Source of the DNA: Parabacteroides bouchesdurhonensis
GTDB taxonomy: Bacteria; Bacteroidota; Bacteroidia; Bacteroidales; Tannerellaceae
DNA: 64,000 nt
Reading direction: 5' to 3'
Assembly (NCBI RefSeq): GCF_900186615.1
Contig: NZ_LT896588.1
Location: 2,058,353 to 2,122,352, forward strand
Shown: in pieces, positions 1-9,807 of the stretch
Layout: the number at the start of each line of letters is the position of its first letter
Position numbering within the stretch: position 1 is the first letter of the stretch
Program-made: the position numbers and the translations under genes
Notes under the pieces: generated by a model
Database searches by the model: none
Told to the model about the DNA's origin: nothing
What the model saw: the letters and a program-made list of their open reading frames with translations, nothing else

Positions 1-2
1 TG

Positions 3-3000
3 TATCGTCGTGTTATTATCCGTAATAATCGTCTGAAACGATTAATTGACATTAAGGCTCCGGAAGTAATCTTGCGTAATGAAAAGCGTATGCTTCAGGA
101 AGCAGTGGACTCTCTGTTCGATAACTCTCGTAAGTCGAGTGCTGTTAAGACGGATGCTAATCGTCCGCTGAAATCTTTATCAGATAGTTTGAAGGGTAAA
201 CAAGGACGTTTCCGTCAGAATTTGCTGGGTAAACGTGTTGACTATTCGGCACGTTCGGTTATTGTTGTTGGTCCGGAGTTAAAAATGCACGAATGCGGTT
301 TGCCGAAGGGTATGGCTGCCGAATTATATAAACCTTTTGTTATTCGTAAATTGATCGAACGTGGTATCGTTAAAACGGTGAAATCTGCTAAAAAGATTGT
401 AGACCGTAAGGAACCTGTTGTTTGGGATATTTTGGAATATGTAATGAAAGGTCATCCTGTATTATTGAACCGTGCGCCAACATTGCACCGTTTAGGTATT
501 CAGGCATTTCAACCGAAACTGATTGAAGGTAAGGCTATCCAGTTGCATCCATTGGCATGTACGGCATTTAATGCCGACTTTGACGGTGACCAGATGGCTG
601 TTCATTTACCTTTAGGCAATGAAGCTGTTTTGGAAGCGCAAATGTTAATGCTTGCTTCTCATAACATTTTGAACCCGGCAAATGGTGCTCCTATTACTGT
701 ACCTTCTCAGGATATGGTGCTTGGTTTGTATTATATAACAAAAATGCGTCGGGGTACTCTTGGTGAAGGATTGGTGTTTTATGGAGCAGAAGAAGCGACA
801 ATTGCATATAATGAGAAGAAAGTGGATATTCACGCTCCGATCAAAGTTTATGTTGAAGATATCGATGAGGAAGGCAATATTATCAGGAAAATGACGGAGA
901 CTTCTGTTGGTCGTTTGATGGTTAATGAGTTTGTTCCTGCTGAAGTTGGATATATAAATGAAGTACTTGGCAAAAAAGCACTTCGTGACATTATCGGTAA
1001 GGTTATTAAAGTTTGTGGTGTTGCCCGTACAGCCCAATTCTTGGATGATATTAAAAATCTGGGATACTACATGGCCTTCAAAGGTGGTCTGTCGTTTAAC
1101 CTTGCAGACGTTCTTATTCCACCGGAAAAAGATGCCTTGGTGAAAGAAGGTTATGATGAGGTAGAGCAAATTCTGGCTAACTATAACATGGGTTTCATTA
1201 CCAATAATGAACGTTACAATCAGATTATTGACACGTGGACACATGTTAACAGTAAGTTGTCAAATATTTTGATGAAACAGCTTACTAATGACAATGATGG
1301 TTTCAACTCTATCTATATGATGATGGATTCTGGAGCCCGTGGTTCTAAAGAACAGATTCGTCAGTTGTCCGGTATGCGTGGTTTGATGGCAAAACCGCAA
1401 AAGAGCGGTGCAGAAGGTGGCCAGATTATTGAAAACCCGATTCTTTCAAACTTTAAAGAAGGTCTGTCTGTATTGGAATACTTTATTTCTACTCACGGTG
1501 CTCGTAAAGGTTTGGCCGATACTGCATTGAAGACTGCAGATGCTGGATACTTGACTCGTCGTCTGGTTGATGTTTCACATGATGTAATTGTGAACGAAGA
1601 AGACTGCGGTACATTGCGTGGTTTGATTTGCACGGAGTTAAAAAATAACGAAGAAGTAATTGCTTCTTTGTATGAAAGAATACTTGGACGTGTATCTGTT
1701 CATGATATTATTCATCCGATTACCGGAGAAATTATTGTTCGTTCCGGAGAAGAAATTCGTGAAGATGCAGCTCAAAAGATTCAGGATTCTCCAATCGAGA
1801 GTGTTGAAATCCGTTCTGTATTGACATGTGAATCAAAGAAGGGCGTATGTGCGAAGTGTTACGGACGTAATTTAGCCACTGGCCGAATGGTTCAGAAAGG
1901 TGAAGTTGTTGGCGTAATTGCTGCACAGTCAATTGGTGAACCGGGTACACAGTTGACACTGCGTACATTCCACGTCGGTGGTATTGCATCTAATATTGCA
2001 ACAGAAAATAGTATCACATCAAAATATGATGGTATACTTGAAATAGATGAACTTCGAGCTGTAGAAGCTGAAGAAAATGGAAAGAAACATAAAGTTGTAG
2101 TAAGCCGTTTGGCTGAAATGCGTATTGTAGATCCGAATACGAAAATTGTATTGCTTACGCATAATATACCTTATGGTTCAAAATTATTCTTTGACAATGG
2201 CGCTACGGTTAAAAAGGGTGATGTAATTATTGAATGGGATCCGTTCAATGCTGTTATCGTATCTGAAGTTTCGGGTAAGATTGAATTTGAAAGTTTGGTA
2301 GAAAACATTACTTACAAAGTAGAAAGTGATGAAACTACAGGCTTGAAAGAAAAGATTATTATCGAGTCTAAAGATAAGACGAAGGCTCCGGCTGCTCATA
2401 TTGTAGATGAAAATGGAAATTATTTGAAAAACTATTCATTGCCGTTAGGCGCACACGTTGTTAAAGAAAACGGAGATGCGGTTAAGGCTGGTGAAGTTTT
2501 GGTTAAAATTCCTCGTGCGGTTGGTAAAGCCGGTGATATCACTGGTGGTCTTCCTCGTGTTACCGAATTGTTTGAAGCCCGTAATCCGTCTAATCCTGCT
2601 GTTGTTTCTGAAATAGATGGTGAAGTAGGATTTGGCAAAATCAAACGTGGTAATCGTGAAATTACAGTCACTTCTAAACTTGGCGAAGTTAAGAAATACA
2701 TGGTTCCTCTGTCAAAACAACTATTAGTTCAGGAAAACGATTATATTCGTGCAGGTATGCCATTATCCGATGGAGCTATTACTCCTTCTGATATCCTTGC
2801 TATTAAAGGACCGACTGCCGTTCAGGAATATATTGTGAATGAAGTTCAGGATGTTTACCGTTTGCAGGGTGTAAAAATCAATGACAAACACTTTGAGGTC
2901 ATTGTGCGTCAAATGATGCGTAAGGTAGAAGTGGTTGATCCGGGAGATACTCGTTTCTTGGAACAGCAGGTTGTTGATAAGTTGGAGGTAATGGATGAAA

Positions 3001-3458
3001 ACGATCGTATCTGGGGCAAGAAAGTTGTTACGGAGCCAGGAGATTCTCAAACATTACAAGCCGGTCAGATTGTAACAGCTCGCAAGTTGAGAGATGAGAA
3101 TAGTATGTTGAAACGTCGTGACCTTAAACTGGTTGAAGTACGTGATGCTATTCCTGCTACGGCTAACCAAATACTTCAAGGTATTACGCGTGCTGCATTA
3201 CAAACTAACAGTTTTATGTCTGCTGCCTCTTTCCAGGAAACAACTAAAGTTCTGAATGAAGCTGCAATCAATGGAAAGGTAGACCGTTTGGAAGGTTTGA
3301 AGGAGAACGTTATCTGTGGACATTTGATTCCGGCAGGAACAGGACAGAGAGAGTTTGACAAACTGATTGTTGGTGCTAAAGATGAATTTGAACGGATTTT
3401 CGCCAATCGTAAAAATGTGGTAGATTTTAATACCATGGATAGAGAAGGTGAAGAATAA
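3..3458 (+). CDS. rpoC: DNA-directed RNA polymerase subunit beta' (5' end outside window)
   Basis: This is the largest catalytic subunit of RNA polymerase. The reading frame is open from the first bases of the window, so the N-terminal part, including the first zinc site, lies upstream. The active-site loop NADFDGD that holds the catalytic magnesium is at bases 570-590. The second zinc site is visible in the segments EEDCGTLRG and [13 protein letters not shown], followed by the conserved [18 protein letters not shown] segment of the trigger-loop/bridge region. The C-terminal part carries the long insertion region and conserved end typical of the family. It is the last gene of the expected rpoBC operon, since a strong terminator follows 20 bases after the stop. 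The identity is certain. Confidence 0.99.
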   Translation, partial: YRRVIIRNNRLKRLIDIKAPEVILRNEKRMLQEAVDSLFDNSRKSSAVKTDANRPLKSLSDSLKGKQGRFRQNLLGKRVDYSARSVIVVGPELKMHECGLPKGMAAELYKPFVIRKLIERGIVKTVKSAKKIVDRKEPVVWDILEYVMKGHPVLLNRAPTLHRLGIQAFQPKLIEGKAIQLHPLACTAFNADFDGDQMAVHLPLGNEAVLEAQMLMLASHNILNPANGAPITVPSQDMVLGLYYITKMRRGTLGEGLVFYGAEEATIAYNEKKVDIHAPIKVYVEDIDEEGNIIRKMTETSVGRLMVNEFVPAEVGYINEVLGKKALRDIIGKVIKVCGVARTAQFLDDIKNLGYYMAFKGGLSFNLADVLIPPEKDALVKEGYDEVEQILANYNMGFITNNERYNQIIDTWTHVNSKLSNILMKQLTNDNDGFNSIYMMMDSGARGSKEQIRQLSGMRGLMAKPQKSGAEGGQIIENPILSNFKEGLSVLEYFISTHGARKGLADTALKTADAGYLTRRLVDVSHDVIVNEEDCGTLRGLICTELKNNEEVIASLYERILGRVSVHDIIHPITGEIIVRSGEEIREDAAQKIQDSPIESVEIRSVLTCESKKGVCAKCYGRNLATGRMVQKGEVVGVIAAQSIGEPGTQLTLRTFHVGGIASNIATENSITSKYDGILEIDELRAVEAEENGKKHKVVVSRLAEMRIVDPNTKIVLLTHNIPYGSKLFFDNGATVKKGDVIIEWDPFNAVIVSEVSGKIEFESLVENITYKVESDETTGLKEKIIIESKDKTKAPAAHIVDENGNYLKNYSLPLGAHVVKENGDAVKAGEVLVKIPRAVGKAGDITGGLPRVTELFEARNPSNPAVVSEIDGEVGFGKIKRGNREITVTSKLGEVKKYMVPLSKQLLVQENDYIRAGMPLSDGAITPSDILAIKGPTAVQEYIVNEVQDVYRLQGVKINDKHFEVIVRQMMRKVEVVDPGDTRFLEQQVVDKLEVMDENDRIWGKKVVTEPGDSQTLQAGQIVTARKLRDENSMLKRRDLKLVEVRDAIPATANQILQGITRAALQTNSFMSAASFQETTKVLNEAAINGKVDRLEGLKENVICGHLIPAGTGQREFDKLIVGAKDEFERIFANRKNVVDFNTMDREGEE

Positions 3459-3480
3459 AACGTTTAAAAACTATAAAGAA

Positions 3481-3513
3481 AAGCCGTCGAAGTAATTCAG
3501 ACGGCTTTTTTTG
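3481..3513 (+). terminator. Rho-independent terminator of rpoC
   Basis: The inverted repeat AAGCCGTC / GACGGCTT with an 11-base loop is followed by a run of T. It lies 22 bases after the rpoC stop codon and closes the rpoBC transcription unit. Confidence 0.9.
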
Positions 3514-3522
3514 TTTTTCTAA

Positions 3523-3555
3523 TTTGCTTAATAAAGAGAGATCATTTACATTTGT
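3523..3555 (+). promoter_or_regulatory. Bacteroidetes-type promoter for the 3602 gene
   Basis: A TTTG at 3523-3526 is followed after 20 bases by TACATTTGT at 3547-3555, matching the phylum's -33/-7 consensus. The gene starts about 46 bases downstream. Confidence 0.65.
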
Positions 3556-3601
3556 AGCTGTAGCCTTGGATAATTGAAACATAAAACATAAAAATAATAT
3601 C

Positions 3602-4465
3602 ATGAAAAAAATTCTCTTCTGTTTAATGGCTGTATTGCTATCCATGAACTATTTATTCGCAAAAGACGCTGGCGCTAAATTAAATGTAATGTCTTATAAT
3701 ATCCGGTATGATAATCCGGAAGATAAGGACAATCAGTGGAAATATCGTAGAGATTTTGCTGCTGACTTGATTAAATTCCATGATGTAGATGTATTTGGGG
3801 CTCAGGAAGTATTAAATAATCAATTGAATGATTTACTTGCTCGTTTACCGGAATACGCTTATGTAGGCGTAGGCCGTGAAGATGGTAAGACAAAAGGAGA
3901 ATATGCTCCTATCTTTTATCGCAAGGATCGATTTCTTGCAGAGAAAAGCGGTAATTTCTGGTTAGCAGAAGATATGAACGCTATAGGGAAAAAAGGTTGG
4001 GATGCTGCTTGCGAACGTGTTGCTACCTGGGCTATCTTGAAAGATAAAAATACAGGAAAAAAAATCTTTTTCTTGAATACTCATTTAGATCATATGGGAA
4101 AAGTGGCTCGTCATGAAGGTGCATCTCTCGTGTTGGAGCAAGCCCGAAAATTATCCGGTAATTTGCCAATTATTGTAACCGGAGACTTTAACGCGCTACC
4201 TTCAGATGAACCTATTCAGGTTTTAACTAATTCGAGTGATCCCCGTCATCTGATACATTCCCGTACAATTGCTGAATTTATTTATGGACCGGAATGGACT
4301 TTCCACGACTTTGGAAAGATTCCTTATGACAAACGTAAATGGATTGATTATATCTTTATAAAAGGTGATATTAAAGTATTACGTCATGGAGTGCTAACGG
4401 AAACGATGAATCAAGTATATCCCTCAGATCATTGTCCGGTAATAAGTACTCTGGTTATTCAATAA
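3602..4465 (+). CDS. Exported endonuclease/exonuclease/phosphatase family protein
   Basis: The 287-residue protein has a clear signal peptide (residues 1-20, hydrophobic, ending in LFA) and then the complete endonuclease/exonuclease/phosphatase fold. Visible motifs are MSYNIRYDN (metal and phosphate site), GAQEV (metal-binding Glu), NTHLDHMG (catalytic His), TGDFNALPSD (metal-binding Asp/Asn), and WIDYIFIKG with SDHCPV at the C terminus (Asp-His pair). All catalytic positions of the fold are present, so it should be an active periplasmic or surface phosphodiesterase or phosphatase. The substrate cannot be read from the sequence; nucleic acids, inositol phosphates and sphingomyelin-like lipids are all used within this superfamily. 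An AraC regulator follows after 7 bases and is probably co-transcribed. Confidence 0.9.
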   Translation: MKKILFCLMAVLLSMNYLFAKDAGAKLNVMSYNIRYDNPEDKDNQWKYRRDFAADLIKFHDVDVFGAQEVLNNQLNDLLARLPEYAYVGVGREDGKTKGEYAPIFYRKDRFLAEKSGNFWLAEDMNAIGKKGWDAACERVATWAILKDKNTGKKIFFLNTHLDHMGKVARHEGASLVLEQARKLSGNLPIIVTGDFNALPSDEPIQVLTNSSDPRHLIHSRTIAEFIYGPEWTFHDFGKIPYDKRKWIDYIFIKGDIKVLRHGVLTETMNQVYPSDHCPVISTLVIQ

Positions 4466-4472
4466 ATGAATT

Positions 4473-5360
4473 ATGGATAGAGCGATGGATGTATTAAAAG
4501 AACTAACTCCACTTTCGGACGAAGATTGCTTTTTGGTAATGCAACGGCCGAAACATGGATTTAATTACCCTTTGCATATACATCCGGAGTTTGAACTTAA
4601 TTATTTGGAGAATGCCTCTGGTGCTATTCGGATAGTAGATGATTCCATAGAAGAAATGGACGATTTGGATTTGGTGCTGATTGCAGGTAATACAAAGCAT
4701 GCATATTCTACTCATAAATGTTTGTGCAATAATATTTTTGAGATAACGATCCAATTTCACCATTCATTATTTGATAGTTTGATAAATAAACGCCATTTTC
4801 AGACAATGAAAAATATGTTTGCGAAGGCTTCACAAGGATTAGTATTTAGTAAGGATATGATTATTCGTATTCAGCCGGAGTTGAAAAATTTGTCAAATGA
4901 TGAAAAGCCTGATTCGTTTCATAATCTATTAAGATTAATAGAGATATTAAAGATACTTTCATTAGATAATAAGGCACGTCCTTTAAATGCCGCGAATAAG
5001 ATCAGTAATTATAAAAGTAATGATAGCGATCGGCTTGGATGTTTAATGCTTTATTTGCACGAAAATTATCAACAACAAATTTTACTATCGGATGCTGCTT
5101 CGTTAATAAATATGAGTGAGGCTTCACTAAATCGTTTTCTTAAAAAATGGACAGGTAAAACATTTGTTGATAACCTGAATGACATTCGTATAGCAGAAGC
5201 CGTTTGCCGTTTAATTGATACAAGCGATTCAATATCTGAAATATGCTATAAATGTGGTTTTAATAATCTTTCAAATTTTAATAGGCTGTTTAAAAATCGC
5301 AAAGGAAATACTCCTACAGAGTATCGGGAGAAGTATGCCCGCACCCGTTTCAGGATTTAA
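4473..5360 (+). CDS. AraC family transcriptional regulator
   Basis: The 295-residue protein has an N-terminal cupin-like sensing region (HIHPEFELNYLENASGAIRIVDD, about residues 32-60) and a C-terminal AraC-type double helix-turn-helix (about residues 190-290). The DNA-binding part is recognisable by the segments SLNRFLKKWTG, ISEICYKCGFNNLSNFNRLFK and TPTEYREKY. It lies 7 bases after the phosphatase-fold gene on the same strand, so the two are probably one transcript and the regulator may control its neighbour or itself. An internal ATG at 4485 is an alternative start. The ligand is unknown; cupin-type AraC proteins usually bind small sugars or aromatic compounds. Confidence 0.9.
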   Translation: MDRAMDVLKELTPLSDEDCFLVMQRPKHGFNYPLHIHPEFELNYLENASGAIRIVDDSIEEMDDLDLVLIAGNTKHAYSTHKCLCNNIFEITIQFHHSLFDSLINKRHFQTMKNMFAKASQGLVFSKDMIIRIQPELKNLSNDEKPDSFHNLLRLIEILKILSLDNKARPLNAANKISNYKSNDSDRLGCLMLYLHENYQQQILLSDAASLINMSEASLNRFLKKWTGKTFVDNLNDIRIAEAVCRLIDTSDSISEICYKCGFNNLSNFNRLFKNRKGNTPTEYREKYARTRFRI

Positions 5361-5436
5361 AACAGGAATTTATACTATTTTACATTGATTTATGTCAAGA
5401 GTTGACAAAATAATATTATTTATTGTAGGAATAGTA

Positions 5437-5469
5437 TTTGGATGGTTTTGTTAAACCCGTTAACTTTGC
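5437..5469 (+). promoter_or_regulatory. Strong Bacteroidetes promoter upstream of a candidate small RNA
   Basis: TTTG at 5437-5440, a 20-base spacer and TAACTTTGC at 5461-5469 form a near-perfect -33/-7 pair. No gene of normal size starts within 300 bases, which points to a non-coding transcript. Confidence 0.65.
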
Positions 5470-5475
5470 AGAATT

Positions 5476-5630
5476 CAAGTGAAAGAGATTAGCATTTAAA
5501 TCATAGCCTTAACCTAAACGCCAAAACCTGTTTTGTAAACACAAAAGGTATTTTTACATTGGTCTAAAGAATTGAGAATTAAAAACACAACAAGGAAAGG
5601 GCTACCTGTGAAGGGCGCCCTTTTCGCTTT
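5476..5630 (+). ncRNA. Candidate small non-coding RNA
   Basis: The stretch is bounded by a strong promoter and by a terminator-like hairpin (AAAGGGC at 5596-5602 with GCCCTTT at 5617-5623, then a T-rich tail). Inside there is a second hairpin, in which ACC..TTTTGT pairs with ACAAAAGGT across an AAAC loop (about 5526-5549). No start codon opens a frame of useful length. The predicted transcript is about 150 bases. Abundant RNAs such as 6S RNA in this phylum have a similar size, but I cannot assign a family from sequence alone. The following 100 bases belong to the DUF3467 promoter region. Confidence 0.45.
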
Positions 5631-5731
5631 TAGATTTCCATATACATCTGTTGAATTGAATGTAATACAGTTCGCAACGTAGTATTACCGTAATTTATAT
5701 AATAGGTTTCTATAGATATAATTATAAATCG

Positions 5732-5740
5732 TATCTTTGT
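5732..5740 (+). promoter_or_regulatory. -7 box for the DUF3467 gene
   Basis: TATCTTTGT at 5732-5740 fits the phylum's -7 consensus and lies 36 bases before the start codon of the DUF3467 gene. Confidence 0.5.
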
Positions 5741-5775
5741 ATTAGATATAAATCATTAAATAGAGGTAAATAAAT

Positions 5776-6087
5776 ATGGAAAACAACAAACCTGCCAACG
5801 AAATACAAGTCGAGTTGTCCGAAGATATGGCTCAAGGGACATATGCTAATTTAGCAATTATATCACATTCGTCTTCTGAATTTATTTTGGATTTTATTCG
5901 TGTTGTACCGGGAGCTCCGAAAGCTCAGGTAAAAAGTCGTGTGATTTTAACACCGGACAATGCAAAGCGTCTATTATTTGCATTGCAAGATAATCTGGCA
6001 AAATTTGAAGAACAACAAAAAGGAAATAAAACAGCTCAATTTGAAGATTTTATTCCTCCTGTCGGAGGTGTTAAGGGGGAAGCATAA
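5776..6087 (+). CDS. DUF3467 family protein
   Basis: This 103-residue soluble protein has the features of DUF3467: an N-terminal stretch like QVELSEDMAQGTYANLAIISHSSSEFILDFIRVVPGAPKA split over residues 10-50, then RVILTPDNAKRLLFALQDNLAKFE. The family is widespread in Bacteroidetes, and its biochemical role is not established. It stands alone with its own promoter and a strong hairpin after it, so it is monocistronic. It has no signal peptide or membrane segment, so it should be cytoplasmic. Confidence 0.88.
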   Translation: MENNKPANEIQVELSEDMAQGTYANLAIISHSSSEFILDFIRVVPGAPKAQVKSRVILTPDNAKRLLFALQDNLAKFEEQQKGNKTAQFEDFIPPVGGVKGEA

Positions 6088-6115
6088 CCTGTTAATATTT
6101 AAAGCTGTTATAAGA

Positions 6116-6156
6116 GTAACGCTGGAAAATAAGAATTTCTTATTTTCCAGCGTTAC
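6116..6156. terminator. Perfect 20-bp inverted repeat between convergent genes
   Basis: The arms 6116-6135 and 6137-6156 are exact reverse complements around a single base. The repeat lies between the stop of the DUF3467 gene and the stop of argF' on the other strand. It is best read as a bidirectional terminator, although T runs after the stem are weak on both sides. Confidence 0.6.
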
Positions 6157-6196
6157 CTGTTTAATAATGTATTGCCAAATAATTATTGCAGTTAAT

Positions 6197-7150
6197 TTAC
6201 AACCCCATCAATATCTTTTTCAGTGCGGTTTGTGCTGATATTTCACGATTGGCAGCTTCCGGAATGACGATACTTTGAGGACTTTCAATCACATCATCGG
6301 TTACAATCATGTTTCGGCGCACAGGTAAACAATGCATAAAGTAAGCATTGTTGGTTAGTGCCATTTTTTCCGTGTCAACTGTCCAACTACGGTCTTTATT
6401 GATAACCTGTCCATAATTGGGATCACTGTATGCTGCCCAGTTCTTTGCATATATGAAATCCGCACCTTCAAAAGCTTTTTTCTGATCGTATTCAACACTG
6501 GCATTGCCTACAAACTTCGGGTCCAGTTCGTAACCTTCCGGATGTGTGATGACAAATTCATAATCTGTAGCATTCATCCATTCTGCAAAGCTGTTAGGTA
6601 CGGCCTGTGGAAGTGATTTGGGGTGCGGTGCCCATGTCATAACGACTTTCGGACGGGCTGTCTTTTTGTATTCTTCAATAGTTATCAGATCGGCAAAACT
6701 TTGCAACGGATGACGCGTTGCCGCTTCCATGCTGAATACGGGACGACCGGAGTGCTGAACAAACTGGTTCAATATCTTTTCATTATAATCGTCTTCTTTA
6801 CTTTCAAAACGGGCGAACGAACGTACTCCGATTATATCACAGTAACATCCCATTACCGGAATGGCTTCCAGCAGATGCTCAGGCTTGTCACCATCCATAA
6901 TCACACCACGTTCGGTTTCCAATTTCCAGGCTCCCTGGTTCACATCGAGTACCATTGTATTCATTCCCAGGTTCATCGCGGCTTTTTGAGTGCTTAATCG
7001 GGTACGCAGACTGGAATTGAAGAATATCATCAGCAGGGTTTTGTTTTTACCTAACTCGGTAAATTGATAACGGTCTTTCTTGATCTCGAAAGCTTCATTA
7101 AGCGCCTGTCTCAGGTCGCCTAAGTCTTGTACACAGGTGAAGTTTCTCAT
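6197..7150 (-). CDS. argF': N-succinylornithine carbamoyltransferase
   Basis: The 317-residue enzyme transfers a carbamoyl group to N-succinyl-L-ornithine in the succinylated arginine pathway of Bacteroidetes. The carbamoyl-phosphate loop FNSSLRTR (residues 44-51) and the HCLP motif near residue 273 are present. Residue 90 is proline within DKPEHLLEAIP; in the characterised Bacteroides fragilis enzyme Pro90 is the specificity residue for succinylornithine, whereas acetylornithine enzymes have Glu there. The length equals that of the B. fragilis enzyme. The gene stands alone with its own -7 box and faces the DUF3467 gene across a hairpin. It is not an ordinary ornithine carbamoyltransferase. 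Confidence 0.93.
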   Translation of the reverse strand: MRNFTCVQDLGDLRQALNEAFEIKKDRYQFTELGKNKTLLMIFFNSSLRTRLSTQKAAMNLGMNTMVLDVNQGAWKLETERGVIMDGDKPEHLLEAIPVMGCYCDIIGVRSFARFESKEDDYNEKILNQFVQHSGRPVFSMEAATRHPLQSFADLITIEEYKKTARPKVVMTWAPHPKSLPQAVPNSFAEWMNATDYEFVITHPEGYELDPKFVGNASVEYDQKKAFEGADFIYAKNWAAYSDPNYGQVINKDRSWTVDTEKMALTNNAYFMHCLPVRRNMIVTDDVIESPQSIVIPEAANREISAQTALKKILMGL

Positions 7151-7180
7151 ATTTTTAATTCTTCATTGTTTTTGGATATG

Positions 7181-7189
7181 ACAAAGATA
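7181..7189 (-). promoter_or_regulatory. -7 box for argF'
   Basis: On the minus strand the sequence reads TATCTTTGT, 31 bases before the argF' start codon. No good -33 element is visible. Confidence 0.5.
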
Positions 7190-7230
7190 GGAAATATATT
7201 GAAAGATACCGTAGAAGACTGTCTTATGTA

Positions 7231-7358
7231 TTCCCTCGCATTAGGGAACGCGTGTCACGTGGGCGGAGTAAATGAATCCTGCTAGCTAGCGGGAAAAAAT
7301 CCCCCTAGCTAAGGGGATTCGCTCGCACCGACGGGGGAATGCTTTCAGCCTTAGGCTG
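7231..7358. repeat. GC-rich cluster of short hairpins
   Basis: Four separate inverted repeats are packed in 130 bases: TTCCCT/AGGGAA (7231-7248), the palindrome GCTAGCTAGC (7280-7289), AATCCCC/GGGGATT (7298-7319) and CAGCCTTAGGCTG (7346-7358). The stretch is more GC-rich than its surroundings and contains no gene. It lies between the argF' promoter and the relA terminator. It resembles an extragenic palindromic element, but copy number cannot be judged here. Confidence 0.4.
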
Positions 7359-7370
7359 TGGTATGTGTAT

Positions 7371-7448
7371 AAAAAGGACAGGCGCAGGGCATAGCAGAGA
7401 TTGTTTGTTCTTCTGAATCAATCTGTTTGCTGTGCTTTGCGCCTGTCC
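7371..7448 (-). terminator. Terminator of relA with a long stem
   Basis: A long imperfect inverted repeat (outer arms GGACAGGCGCA and TGCGCCTGTCC) spans 7376-7448. Read on the minus strand it is followed by TTTTTATAC. It lies 45 bases after the relA stop codon. Confidence 0.8.
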
Positions 7449-7493
7449 GCATTTTGAAGGCTTTCGCCGGTCTTTTGCCGGGTTGTGGACTTA

Positions 7494-9707
7494 TTAACTG
7501 TTTAACCTGTCTACCGTTTTCACGCCTTTTACGGTTTTGATTTTCTTGGTGAGTGCGTTTAGTGATGTGGTATCGCGCACCATCACGGTGAAATTGCCTT
7601 GAAACAATCCGTCTACCGAATCGATATTAAGTGACCGCAGCGTTACGCCGTTTTCCTTGCCAATCACGGAGGTGATGTTGCTTACTATCGTAATGTCGTC
7701 CCTGCCTATAACGCGGAGGGTTACGGTATAGCCGTTGTCTCCTTTGCCGCTCCATTTAGCACGGATAATACGATAGCCGAAACGGCTGAACATTTCTTGT
7801 GCATTCGGGCAATCCATGCGATGTATTTTTATCCCCTGGGTGGACACGAAACCGAATACCTCGTCTCCATAAATCGGGTTACAACATTTGGCCAGTTTGT
7901 ACTCAATGCCTGTCAGGTTTTTGTCTATTACCAGTACATCTTTGTTTGTGGCTATTTCTTCGGCTTCGGTGGTCGTGATGAAATCTTCGGCGCTGCGTAC
8001 TTCCACGCGGTCGTTAATCTCTTTTTCCTTGCGTTCCATTTCCAGGTATTCGTCTATAACGCTGTTTGGATCAAGGCGTTCTTCGGATATCTCTATATAG
8101 AAGTCTGTAACGGTTTTGAAGCCTTTCTTCTTGATGTAACGCATCAGGATGGCTTCTTCCACTTCGATCTTACGGTTTTTGAAACGCCGTTGCAGCATCT
8201 CTTTGGCAAAATCGGCAGCTTTGGATGCCTCTTCACGTAATGCCTGCTTTATTTTAACGCGGGCTTTGGAGGTCACCACAAAGTTGAGCCAATCTCTTTT
8301 GGGCGATTGCGTGGGAGATGTAACGACGGATACACTGTCACCGTTGTTCAATACATATTTAATAGGAACGTTCTTTCCATTTACTTTGGCCGATACGCAT
8401 TTGCTGCCCAATTTGGTGTGGATAGCAAAGGCAAAGTCCAGAACTGTGGCGCCTTTGGCCAGCTTGATAAGCTCGCCGGTAGGAGTGAATACATATATTT
8501 CATCCTTATAGAGGTCCATTCTGAATTCCTGCATCAAATCCAGCGGGTTGGTCCCTTTCGTTTCCAATGCGGCGCGTACGTTATTCAGAAATTCGTCTAA
8601 TCCGGTTTCTGCTTTTACCCCTTTGTATTTCCAGTGTGCCGCTAGACCACGTTCGGCAATTTCATCCATGCGATGGGTTCGTATCTGTACTTCCACCCAC
8701 TTGTTTTGCGGTCCCATAACTGTGATATGGAGGCTCTCGTAGCCGTTGGTTTTGGGGATGGAAATCCAGTCTTTCATACGGTTGGGATTGGGCTGATACA
8801 TATCCGTCACGATGGAGTACACCTGCCAACATTCCGAACGTTCCTTTTCCAACGGCGTGTCAAGCACTATACGGATGGCAAACAGATCGTAGATACCTTC
8901 AAATTCGATCTTTTGCTTCTTTAATTTATTATTAATGGAATGGATGGATTTGGTGCGTCCTTTGATGTCGAACCTGAATCCGGCTTCCTGCAGCCTTTTC
9001 TTTATAGGCGCGATAAACTCGGCAATGTAGGCATCGCGTGAACGCTTGGTTTCATTTAGCTTTTGCTTGATGAAATCGTACTGTTTGCGGTCTGTATACT
9101 TTAATGAGAGGTCTTCCAGTTCGCTTTTTATCGTATATAGTCCCAGCCGGTGGGCCAGAGGCGCATAAAGGTAGGATGCTTCGGTAGCCAGACGGATGCG
9201 GTCGTCTTCCTGTAAATTCTTTCCCAGTCGCATCAGGCATAGACGGTCTGCAATCATAATGAGAATAACGCGTACGTCTTCCGCAAAAGAAAAGAGCAGA
9301 TGATGGAAGTTCTCCGAATTCACGGCCGTATTACGGGCATAGAGTTCGGATGTTCTCAGCAGGCGTTTTATGATAAGAGTTACGTCCGCGTCGAATGTTT
9401 GTTCCACCTCTTCCATTGTGACCACTTTCTTCAAAACCGGGCGGTATAATAGCAAAGCAATAACGGAAGTGCGCTTCAAACCTATTTCGCAGGTTGCTAT
9501 CAGAGCGGTGTCAATATTACGTAATAATCCATTAATGCCATTTTTGTCTCTTCCGTAGCAGTCTAATGCTACAACGCGTTTCATAAGTTCTTTCATCTTC
9601 CGTATATCCTCTTTTTGTAGAAAAGAATAGAGGTTACGAAGTAATAATTTATATTTAGAGAAGAACGTTTTCTTCTCTTCTTCTGTAAAGAATGATGTTG
9701 TGTCCAT
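7494..9707 (-). CDS. relA: RelA-type (p)ppGpp synthetase with degenerate hydrolase domain
   Basis: The 737-residue protein has the full RelA/SpoT layout: N-terminal HD region (about 30-180), synthetase (about 230-350, with YDLFAIRIV, SIPKTNGYESLH and EVQIRTHRMDEIAERGLAAHW), TGS (about 390-455), a Cys-rich linker region (KLAKCCNPIYGD...CPNA), and a C-terminal ACT domain. In the hydrolase domain the HDxxED signature is replaced by YRPVLK, so His, Asp, Glu and Asp are all lost. The later ADRL motif survives. It should therefore make, but not degrade, the stringent alarmone. A bifunctional partner is expected elsewhere in the genome. It is a single gene with its own terminator. Confidence 0.93.
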   Translation of the reverse strand: MDTTSFFTEEEKKTFFSKYKLLLRNLYSFLQKEDIRKMKELMKRVVALDCYGRDKNGINGLLRNIDTALIATCEIGLKRTSVIALLLYRPVLKKVVTMEEVEQTFDADVTLIIKRLLRTSELYARNTAVNSENFHHLLFSFAEDVRVILIMIADRLCLMRLGKNLQEDDRIRLATEASYLYAPLAHRLGLYTIKSELEDLSLKYTDRKQYDFIKQKLNETKRSRDAYIAEFIAPIKKRLQEAGFRFDIKGRTKSIHSINNKLKKQKIEFEGIYDLFAIRIVLDTPLEKERSECWQVYSIVTDMYQPNPNRMKDWISIPKTNGYESLHITVMGPQNKWVEVQIRTHRMDEIAERGLAAHWKYKGVKAETGLDEFLNNVRAALETKGTNPLDLMQEFRMDLYKDEIYVFTPTGELIKLAKGATVLDFAFAIHTKLGSKCVSAKVNGKNVPIKYVLNNGDSVSVVTSPTQSPKRDWLNFVVTSKARVKIKQALREEASKAADFAKEMLQRRFKNRKIEVEEAILMRYIKKKGFKTVTDFYIEISEERLDPNSVIDEYLEMERKEKEINDRVEVRSAEDFITTTEAEEIATNKDVLVIDKNLTGIEYKLAKCCNPIYGDEVFGFVSTQGIKIHRMDCPNAQEMFSRFGYRIIRAKWSGKGDNGYTVTLRVIGRDDITIVSNITSVIGKENGVTLRSLNIDSVDGLFQGNFTVMVRDTTSLNALTKKIKTVKGVKTVDRLNS

Positions 9708-9807
9708 GTTTTGTTATTTTTACTGCCCAATGGCGGACAGGCCGTAAAACATGTTGTAAAAGTATCTTTTTTATCGAAATATCAGAACTATTCTAATGGT
9801 TATTTTA

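Noticed and set aside
645-1244. A 199-codon open frame on the minus strand inside rpoC
   Set aside because: It is antisense to the conserved core of rpoC, has no domain character, and is a by-product of the codon use of the real gene. Other long antisense frames inside relA, the receptor genes and dnaX were dropped for the same reason.
6197-7150. Ordinary ornithine or acetylornithine carbamoyltransferase
   Set aside because: Pro at residue 90 and the overall length match the succinylornithine enzyme of Bacteroides instead.
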